Positions 1-4,670 of a DNA stretch of 6,858 nt are shown in pieces. Numbering within the stretch: position 1 is the stretch's first letter; the number at the start of each line of letters is the position of its first letter. A program made the translations under genes and the position numbers. This stretch comes from Actinomycetospora sp. (GTDB taxonomy: Bacteria; Actinomycetota; Actinomycetes; Mycobacteriales; Pseudonocardiaceae). Below the pieces are notes generated by a model. It was not told where the DNA came from and made no database searches. It worked only from the letters and a program-made list of their open reading frames with translations. The stretch is taken from positions 1 to 6,858 of the forward strand of contig JAICLN010000234.1 in assembly GCA_025925615.1 (NCBI GenBank), read 5' to 3'.

Positions 1-1686
1 CGCCGCGGCGGGCCCACCGGGTCCGGGAGCGCGGCGCGACGGCGGCGGTCCGGTGGGGGCCGGACGACCCCCGGTCGAGGGGCGGACGACGGTGGTCCTG
101 GCCTCGTCGGTGGGGCTGGTGCGGGTGACCGAGGTCTTCCCGTCGTCGGTGGGCGGTGGCGTCCGCGTGACGACGGTCCGCGACTCGTCCGCGGGGGACC
201 CGACGCGCCCGTCCACCAGCGGGGTGGGGACAAGGGTGGTGGCGGAGTCCGGGTCCGGTTCCGGGGTGCGCGACGGGACGGGCTCGGACGCCGGGGTCGG
301 TTCGGGCGGCGTCGTGGTCGACGGCGTGGTCGATGAGGGCGGCGGCAGGGCCGAGACCTGGGTGGGCGCCGGCGTCTCGGCCGACGGGGCCGCGCCCGAC
401 GACGGCGCTGCACTCGACGACGGCGCAGCACTCGACGACGGCGCAGCAGTCGACGACGGCGCAGCACTCGACGACGGCGCCGCAGTCGACGAGGGGGCGG
501 GGTCCTTCGACGGGGCGGGGGCCTTCGGCGGGGCAGGGGCCTTCGGCGGGGTGGGGGCCTTGGACGGAGCCGGGCTCGACGTCGGCGGAAGCCCCAGGCC
601 GACCATGCTCGTGACCCGGGTGACGGACGGCGCCGCAGCCTGGGCGGCGCGCGCCGCGCCGAGGGCGACCACCTGCTCGGGTCGATCGTCGGCGATGACC
701 CGGAGCCCGAGCTGCTCGGCGATCGTGCGCCCGACCAGCGGCACCCGCGACGAGCCCCCGACGAGCAGCACCGCGGTGGGGCGCACGGATGCGGCCGCGA
801 CCGCCTGGCCCAGCGCCTCGACGCTGCGGGCCACCGCGGGCCGGATCCGCTCCTCGAACGCGCCGCGCGCCACCGTCACGTCGGTGTGCCGGCCGGGGAG
901 CAGGATCGACACCTCGGCCTCGTCGTCGGTGGAGAGCGCCTCCTTCGCCGCCACGCAGTCGAGCCGCAGCCGGGCCAGGGCGGCGGCACTCGTGTCGTCG
1001 TCGGGGTCGAGGTCGGAGAGCAGCCCGCCGGTGGCCTCGTCGACGAGTGCGATCACGGCCTCGTCGAGATCGACCCCGCCGAGGCGCTCGATGCCCACCG
1101 GGGGGCCGATGAGCTCGACGCCGTCGGCGCGTCCCGCGAGCACGGCGGCCTCGAAGGAGCTGCCGCCCAGGTCGTAGACCGCGAGCGCCGCGCCGTCGTC
1201 GAGACCGTGCGCCGCCCGGTGCTGCTGGCCGGCGGCCTCGGGGTCGGCGATCGTCACCGCGTCCTCGAGCCCGGCGGCGAGGGCGACGTCCTCGAAGAGC
1301 CCGCGGCGGTAGGGCCCCCAGCTCGCCGGGTGGGTCAGCACGACCCGGCCCGGCTCCAGGCCGCGGACCGCCGCGACACGGGCGAGGACGTCGCGCACGA
1401 TCGCGGCGAGCAGGTCGCCCGCGGGCTCGGCGTGGTCCCCGAGGAGCACCGGGGCCGGGTCGCCGAGCCGACGGCGGATCCCCCACGCCGCGTGCGCCGG
1501 GTCGGCCGTGGCCCGCCGGGCGGCGAGCTCGCCGGTGACCAGCGAGTCGGCGTCGCGCCGGTGGACGACAGCGGGGACGGTCGTCGACCGGTCCCCGAGG
1601 GAGACCATCTCGACGCGGCCGACGTCGTCGGCGATCGCCGCGGACACGGCGGTCCCTCCGAGGTCGACCCCGAGGACATGGGTCAC
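1..1686 (-). CDS. Hsp70-family (DnaK-like) ATPase with low-complexity Pro/Ser/Ala tail, partial at 3' end
   Basis: The frame is open for 562 codons from GTG 1686 to the window edge. Residues 1-350 read as an Hsp70 actin-fold nucleotide-binding domain: phosphate-1 loop VLGVDLGGT (5-12), THPASWGPYRR (118-128), DPEAA (148-152), phosphate-2 loop VYDLGGSSFE (170-179), RLGGVDLDEAV (201-211), CVAAKEALS (244-252), adenosine motif VLLVGGSSRVPLV (306-318) and ALGAARAAQ (341-349). No substrate-binding domain follows; residues 351-562 are low-complexity: KAP-rich repeats, SS(S/T)AAP repeats, then a Thr/Arg-rich stretch. No membrane segment or signal peptide is seen in the part present. The position of DnaK's catalytic Lys70 (in AIKR) is Arg71 (in GIRR), and phosphate-2 Thr is Ser, so ATPase activity may be altered. 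GTG 1686 is chosen because VTHVLGVDLG gives the family's usual short N-terminus and a strong ribosome binding site precedes it. Actinobacteria commonly carry such NBD-only Hsp70-like proteins; the client and role here are unknown. Divergent from the signalling cluster. Confidence 0.88.
   Translation of the reverse strand, partial: MTHVLGVDLGGTAVSAAIADDVGRVEMVSLGDRSTTVPAVVHRRDADSLVTGELAARRATADPAHAAWGIRRRLGDPAPVLLGDHAEPAGDLLAAIVRDVLARVAAVRGLEPGRVVLTHPASWGPYRRGLFEDVALAAGLEDAVTIADPEAAGQQHRAAHGLDDGAALAVYDLGGSSFEAAVLAGRADGVELIGPPVGIERLGGVDLDEAVIALVDEATGGLLSDLDPDDDTSAAALARLRLDCVAAKEALSTDDEAEVSILLPGRHTDVTVARGAFEERIRPAVARSVEALGQAVAAASVRPTAVLLVGGSSRVPLVGRTIAEQLGLRVIADDRPEQVVALGAARAAQAAAPSVTRVTSMVGLGLPPTSSPAPSKAPTPPKAPAPPKAPAPSKDPAPSSTAAPSSSAAPSSTAAPSSSAAPSSSAAPSSGAAPSAETPAPTQVSALPPPSSTTPSTTTPPEPTPASEPVPSRTPEPDPDSATTLVPTPLVDGRVGSPADESRTVVTRTPPPTDDGKTSVTRTSPTDEARTTVVRPSTGGRPAPTGPPPSRRAPGPGGPAAA
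398..487 (-). repeat. 18-bp tandem repeat array (5 units) encoding SS(S/T)AAP
   Basis: Five consecutive 18-bp units of the type GACGACGGCGCAGCACTC (plus-strand reading) occupy 398-415, 416-433, 434-451, 452-469 and 470-487, differing at only one to three positions. They keep the reading frame of the Hsp70-like gene and encode six-residue repeats SSTAAP / SSSAAP within roughly residues 399-434. The near identity of the units suggests recent expansion, so copy number may vary between strains. The coding consequence is a flexible, small-residue linker. Confidence 0.9.
497..568 (-). repeat. Second 18-bp tandem repeat array (4 units) encoding (P/S)K(A/D)PAP
   Basis: Four 18-bp units (497-514, 515-532, 533-550, 551-568) of the type GCGGGGGCCTTCGGCGGG lie next to the first array in the same gene. 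They encode six-residue repeats around KAPAP (about residues 374-396), each with one lysine. Outer units are more diverged than the two central ones. It has the same period as the neighbouring array but an unrelated unit sequence. Confidence 0.85.
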
Positions 1687-1694
1687 GGCGCCGT

Positions 1695-1702
1695 CTCCCT
1701 CC
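1695..1702 (-). promoter_or_regulatory. Ribosome binding site of the Hsp70-like gene
   Basis: The minus strand reads GGAGGGAG and then an 8-nt spacer (ACGGCGCC) before GTG 1686. This strong Shine-Dalgarno match fixes the start. A nearby ATG at 1679 is in another frame and does not give the Hsp70 sequence. Confidence 0.8.
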
Positions 1703-1780
1703 GCACGCGGGCCCCCGCATCGTAAAGAGTTCCGCGCCGCCCGCGGCAGGCCCGCACCCCGTGATCACGCGGCGCCCCGG

Positions 1781-1807
1781 GACGACACAGCTCCCGAGAC
1801 GACACAG
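1781..1807. repeat. Direct repeat pair GACGACACAG, candidate operator half-sites
   Basis: Two perfect copies of GACGACACAG lie at 1781-1790 and 1798-1807, 17 bp start to start, in the centre of the divergent intergenic region. Such a pair could bind a dimeric regulator, perhaps the NarL/LuxR-type regulator encoded at 2617-3282, but this is inference from position only. Chance duplication in GC-rich DNA cannot be excluded. Confidence 0.35.
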
Positions 1808-1860
1808 CGTCAGCGGACGGTCACGCGGACGCGTGTCAAGGGGGACAGCCCTACCCCGCC

Positions 1861-1878
1861 GGAGGGTGCGCCCCCTCC
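1861..1878. repeat. Short inverted repeat GGAGGG-N6-CCCTCC
   Basis: A perfect 6-bp inverted repeat with a 6-nt loop lies upstream of the first plus-strand gene. In RNA it could form a small GC-rich hairpin in the leader. It has no following T run, so it is not a convincing terminator. Function unknown. Confidence 0.3.
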
Positions 1879-1977
1879 CCGCGGGCCCGGCGCCACGGGA
1901 CGCTGTTCCGTCATGAGGCCCGCGGTGGCCGCCGAGCGGCGTCGTGGCGCCGATCGCCGACCCGACCAGCACCGATC

Positions 1978-1983
1978 GGGGGA
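1978..1983 (+). promoter_or_regulatory. Ribosome binding site supporting GTG 1991
   Basis: GGGGGA followed by a 7-nt spacer (CGTCGCC) precedes GTG 1991. The alternative in-frame ATG 1913 has only a weak GGGA 12 nt upstream, and the intervening codons include AGG, CGT, CGT, GAT and CGA, which are less typical of the strongly G/C-ending codons in this window. This favours GTG 1991. Confidence 0.6.
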
Positions 1984-1990
1984 CGTCGCC

Positions 1991-2626
1991 GTGCCGGTAC
2001 CCGAGGGGGACGCCCGCGACGACCGTCGTCGCCACGAGGAGCGCTGGCGACGCCGGCTCGGCCTCGAGCGCCAGCTGCACGACGGGGCCGCGCTGCGGAT
2101 CTCCTCGATGGCCCTGCGGCTCGGGGCGCTCGACCGCGAGGCCCGGGCCGTCGAGCCCGGGCCCGACGGCCCGGGCGGCACGACGCCCCCGGACACCAGC
2201 GCCTGGCGTCGGGACCTCGCCGCCCTCCAGGGCGAGGTCGAGGCGGCGCTGGACGAACTGCGGGCCGTGGCGGGCCAGATCTACCCGCCGCTGCTGCACG
2301 AGGCAGGACTCGGCCCGGCGCTGGGCGAGCTGGTCGCCGCCCGCGGGAGCGACGTCGTGCTGGACGTCACCGCGGGCCGCGCCGAGCCCGCGGTGGAGGG
2401 TGCGGTGTACTTCGCGCTCGCCCGTGCCCTGGAGTCGGCGGCGGGCCCGCTCACGATCCACGTCCGCACCGAGGGCGGGGCCGAATCCGAGGAGGACGAC
2501 GTGGTCGTGGTCATCGAGGGGGCGGATCCGGCCCTCGCGCCGTCCGTGCTCGACGAGGCGGGCCCGCTGGGCGGCTCGGTGGACGTGGACGCCGCGACGA
2601 TCACCGCGAGGTTCCCGTGCGCGTAG
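1991..2626 (+). CDS. Short soluble histidine-kinase-like protein with phosphoacceptor His but degenerate ATPase domain
   Basis: 211 residues from GTG 1991 (237 if ATG 1913 is used). There is no membrane segment or sensor domain. Residues 10-30 are a charged Arg/Glu helix leading into an HisKA_3-type H-box, RQLHDGAALRIS (27-38), with phosphoacceptor candidate H30. The second dimerisation helix ends in GQIYPPLLHEAGLGPAL (95-111), the usual (H/Y)PxxL motif of NarL-family kinases. The C-terminal part (about 133-209) resembles a shrunken HATPase domain: AVYFALARALESAAG stands where EALxNAxKHA is expected, so the Mg/ATP-binding Asn is missing (Ser149 by alignment); the DxGxG box reads EGADP; and the G2 loop is absent. 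It probably cannot bind ATP normally. The known precedent for this architecture is the histidine phosphotransferases Spo0B and ChpT. The 10-nt overlap with the response regulator suggests translational coupling and a direct partnership. Alternatives: a regulator-specific phosphatase or a decaying kinase. Confidence 0.8.
   Translation: MPVPEGDARDDRRRHEERWRRRLGLERQLHDGAALRISSMALRLGALDREARAVEPGPDGPGGTTPPDTSAWRRDLAALQGEVEAALDELRAVAGQIYPPLLHEAGLGPALGELVAARGSDVVLDVTAGRAEPAVEGAVYFALARALESAAGPLTIHVRTEGGAESEEDDVVVVIEGADPALAPSVLDEAGPLGGSVDVDAATITARFPCA
2608..2611 (+). promoter_or_regulatory. Ribosome binding site of the response regulator, inside the upstream gene
   Basis: GAGG (within GCGAGG) with a 5-nt spacer TTCCC precedes GTG 2617. 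It lies in the coding sequence of the upstream kinase-like gene, whose TAG stop is at 2624-2626, so the two genes are probably translationally coupled. Confidence 0.65.
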
Positions 2627-3282
2627 CCGTCGCCGAGGACGGGGCCCTCTTCCGGCAGGGCCTGGTGATGCTGCTCGAGGCGGCGGGCCACGAGGTCGTC
2701 GCCTGCGTGCCCGGCGGTGACGAGCTGGTCGCGGCCCTGGCGAACGACCCCGTCGACGTCGCCCTGCTCGACATCCGCATGCCCCCGGAGCCCGACGGCG
2801 GGCTCATCACGGCCGAGCGTCTCCGGGACGCCCACCCGGACATGGGGCTGCTGTTCCTCTCGCACTACGCCGAGTCGCACTACCTCGTGCGGATCCTCGA
2901 GATCGGGACCGAGAAGGTCGGCTACCGGCTCAAGGAGAAGGTCGGCAGCGTCGAGGTCCTCTCGGACACGCTGTCCCGGATCCACGACGGCGAGATCGTC
3001 ATCGAACCGGTACTCGCCAAGCGCCTCGTCGAGCGGCCCCGCAACGACCGCAAGGACGTGGTGGCGGGGCTGTCCGAGCGCGAGCGCGACGTCCTGCGGC
3101 TGATGGCCGAGGGCCGGTCGAACGGCGGGATCGCCTCCGAGCTCTACGTCAGCGGCAAGGCCGTGGAGAAGCACATCGCGAGCATCTTCGACAAGCTCGG
3201 GCTGCACGGCGACGCGTCGGTGCACCACCGCCGGGTGCTCGCCGTCCTGACCTATCTGCGCTCCCAGCGCGGGGAGGGCTGA
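2617..3282 (+). CDS. NarL/LuxR-family two-component response regulator
   Basis: 221 residues, the usual family length. Receiver domain 1-120: acidic pair E7-D8, phosphoacceptor D52 (ALLDIRMP), conserved Ser82 (LFLSHYAE) and Lys106 (GYRLKEKV), so all key residues for phosphorylation are present. A linker follows, then a LuxR-type helix-turn-helix (about 150-215) with LSERERDVLRLMAEGRSN and the recognition-helix region VSGKAVEKHIASIFDKLGL. It is predicted to be a cytoplasmic DNA-binding transcription factor activated by aspartyl phosphorylation. It starts at GTG 2617, 10 nt before the stop of the upstream HisKA_3 protein, and is followed after 80 bp by two more kinase-like genes. Phosphate could come from the canonical kinase at 4667 directly or through the H30 protein upstream. 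Targets are unknown; autoregulation or control of the divergent Hsp70-like gene is plausible but unproven. Confidence 0.95.
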   Translation: MRVAVAEDGALFRQGLVMLLEAAGHEVVACVPGGDELVAALANDPVDVALLDIRMPPEPDGGLITAERLRDAHPDMGLLFLSHYAESHYLVRILEIGTEKVGYRLKEKVGSVEVLSDTLSRIHDGEIVIEPVLAKRLVERPRNDRKDVVAGLSERERDVLRLMAEGRSNGGIASELYVSGKAVEKHIASIFDKLGLHGDASVHHRRVLAVLTYLRSQRGEG

Positions 3283-3298
3283 ACTCCTCCGGCAGACC

Positions 3299-3328
3299 TT
3301 GGCAGCACGCCCGCCGTCCCACTACTCT
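3299..3328 (+). promoter_or_regulatory. Candidate sigma-70-type promoter for the membrane kinase-like pair
   Basis: TTGGCA (3299-3304, five of six to TTGACA) and TACTCT (3323-3328, fits TAnnnT) are separated by 18 nt in the 80-bp gap after the response regulator. A start about 7 nt downstream would leave a leader of about 28 nt before ATG 3363. This would let the 3363/4667 pair be transcribed separately from the first two genes; read-through is also possible, since no terminator is seen in the gap. Confidence 0.45.
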
Positions 3329-3362
3329 CCGTGCTCGACAAGAGGGAGTGGGCGGCAGAGCG

Positions 3363-4670
3363 ATGGACCGGGTGGGCGGGGCGCAGGTGTGGCGGGCACT
3401 CTCCGTCGCGGCTGTGGTCGCCGTCTGCCTGATCGTCTCCGTGGTGGCGGGCGAGGCGATCCTCGGACCCGCGGTCGGCCCGCTGCTCGCCCCGTTCGCG
3501 GGGGCCGGCCTGGCGGCCGGGGCGCTCGTCCTCATGGCCCGCACCCGCGACGACGACGAGCACGGCGTCCGCCACGTCGGCCGTTGCGCCCTCGTCGCCG
3601 GCACCGCCCCCACCTCGCTCTCCGGCCTCGTGGAGGTGCTGCGCGAGGGGACCGGCGCGACGCACGCCGAGGTGTGGCTCGACGTGCCGGGCGGTCTCGC
3701 CGCCCACTCCGGCCCGGACCGTGTCGCCTCGCTGACCGAGCTGCTGATCCGGCCCGACGTCGACCACGCGCTACCCGTCCTCGACGGCGGCGAGCTGCGC
3801 GCGGTCCTCACCCTCGGCAAGCCGGGGCGCCCGGTGACCGCGGCCGACCGGGCGCTCGTCGCCGAGGTCGGGTCGGGCGCGGGCCTCCGGCTGCGGGTGG
3901 TGGCCCGCGGGGCCGAGCTGTCGGCCCGGGTCGCCCGCGCGGACGAGCTGGCGCGCGAGACCGAGGAGTCGCAGGGCCGGCTGGGCCGGGCGCGGGAGGT
4001 GGAGCGGCGCCGCCTCGTCGCCGAGCTCGGCGGCGCGACCAGCGAGCGGCTCGCCGGGTTCCGGGCCGCCGTCGCCGCCGCGGCCGAGTCACTGGACGAG
4101 GGGCTCTCCGAGCCCGAGGACGATCCCGCCCGCGCGGAGGCCGCCGGCTTCGCGAGCCACCACCTGGAGGAGGCCCGCGGTCGTCTGGAGGAGCTGCTCG
4201 ACAGATTCCGCGTCATCGCGCGCGGCGTGCACCCGGCCGTGCTGCGCGACCAGGGGCCGCGGTCGGCACTCGAGGAGGTCGTCGCGGACCTGCCCCGGGC
4301 GGTGCACCTCACGGGGCGCCTGGCGCAGCGGCTCCCGTGGGAGGTCGAGTCCGGGCTGTACTACGCGGCGGCCGCGGCGCTGCACCTGCTCGGCGCGCAC
4401 GCCGGCGAGGAACCGCTGGAGCTGGCCCTCGAGCAGAGCGCGGACCACGCCGAGATCCGGGTGACCGACGCGGTCGCGGACCCGGACGCCACCCGTACGG
4501 CCCTCGCCGACGACGCCGACCGGCTCGCCGCCCTCGGCGGCTCCCTCGAGCTCACCACCGACGACGGCGGGCGCACGGTGCTGCGGGCGCGCCTGCCCAC
4601 CCAGCTGCGACCGCTCGTGGCGTCGGGCCTGCTCGGTTCGGGGATCGCCGGTTCAGGGACGGCGCGATGA
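3363..4670 (+). CDS. Membrane-anchored GAF/histidine-kinase-like pseudokinase
   Basis: 435 residues from ATG 3363. An in-frame GTG at 3348 has its AG-rich site directly abutting, so it is less likely. Two hydrophobic segments (about 12-34 and 37-58) form a membrane hairpin. A GAF-like domain (about 82-180, with HAEVWLDVPGG and LRAVLTLGKPGRPVTAADRALV) precedes a coiled-coil linker (180-217). The HisKA_3 helix carries RRRLVAELGGATSERL (215-230): aligned to LHDGAQQRL the phosphoacceptor His is Gly223 and the Asp is Gly224. RVIARGVHPAVLRDQG (283-298) is well conserved. In the ATPase-like part (330-411) the N-box reads AALHLLGAHAG with no Glu or Asn, G1 reads TDAVADPDA, the G2 glycines are missing, and only DGGRT (401-405) recalls the last glycine box. 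Autokinase activity is therefore unlikely; a sensor, scaffold or inhibitor that dimerises with a neighbouring kinase fits better. Its TGA overlaps the next gene's ATG (ATGA), implying coupled synthesis. Confidence 0.82.
   Translation: MDRVGGAQVWRALSVAAVVAVCLIVSVVAGEAILGPAVGPLLAPFAGAGLAAGALVLMARTRDDDEHGVRHVGRCALVAGTAPTSLSGLVEVLREGTGATHAEVWLDVPGGLAAHSGPDRVASLTELLIRPDVDHALPVLDGGELRAVLTLGKPGRPVTAADRALVAEVGSGAGLRLRVVARGAELSARVARADELARETEESQGRLGRAREVERRRLVAELGGATSERLAGFRAAVAAAAESLDEGLSEPEDDPARAEAAGFASHHLEEARGRLEELLDRFRVIARGVHPAVLRDQGPRSALEEVVADLPRAVHLTGRLAQRLPWEVESGLYYAAAAALHLLGAHAGEEPLELALEQSADHAEIRVTDAVADPDATRTALADDADRLAALGGSLELTTDDGGRTVLRARLPTQLRPLVASGLLGSGIAGSGTAR
4655..4659 (+). promoter_or_regulatory. 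Ribosome binding site of the polytopic kinase
   Basis: AGGGA with a 7-nt spacer (CGGCGCG) precedes ATG 4667 and lies inside the end of the upstream gene. With the ATGA stop-start overlap this is a classic coupled arrangement. Confidence 0.65.

Larger units (their letters stand above)
1687..1990. promoter_or_regulatory. Divergent intergenic region between the Hsp70-like gene and the kinase-like/regulator operon
   Basis: About 300 bp separate the two divergent starts, and no convincing gene is seen in it. It should hold both promoters, but none is clear. On the minus strand TACGAT (1724-1719) fits a -10 box about 25-30 nt upstream of the Hsp70-like ribosome binding site, without a good -35; a perfect TTGACA (minus, 1839-1834) lacks a TAnnnT box 16-18 nt downstream. 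Other structure: the 8-bp palindrome GTGATCAC (1761-1768), a direct repeat GACGACACAG at 1781 and 1798, and an inverted repeat GGAGGG/CCCTCC (1861-1878). If the kinase-like gene used ATG 1913 instead of GTG 1991, the region would be 78 bp shorter. Confidence 0.6.

Noticed and set aside
398..568. CRISPR-like array
   Set aside because: The 18-bp units are contiguous without spacers and are in frame with the coding sequence; this is a coding tandem repeat.
53..1177. Long plus-strand open frame opposite the Hsp70-like gene
   Set aside because: It is low-complexity Gly/Asp/Ala and Arg/Ser sequence that mirrors the minus-strand tail and has no recognisable motif. The minus frame carries all the Hsp70 motifs.
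1728..1733. GGAACT on the minus strand as an ECF sigma -35 box for the Hsp70-like gene
   Set aside because: No GTT-type -10 element appears at 16-18 nt downstream on that strand.
1834..1839. Perfect TTGACA on the minus strand
   Set aside because: No TAnnnT hexamer lies 16-18 nt downstream, so it is mentioned only within the intergenic entry and not called as a promoter.
1866..1916. Short leader ORF starting at GTG 1866 after GGAGG
   Set aside because: The Shine-Dalgarno sequence directly abuts the start codon with no spacer, and the 16-codon peptide has no recognisable feature.
1508..1990. Upstream extension of the first kinase-like gene to GTG 1508
   Set aside because: It would overlap the Hsp70-like gene and cross the intergenic region. 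The added residues are compositionally random, and GTG 1991 has a much better ribosome binding site.
3271..3290. Possible terminator after the response regulator
   Set aside because: Only a 4-bp GGAG/CTCC stem could be found, with no T run; too weak to call.
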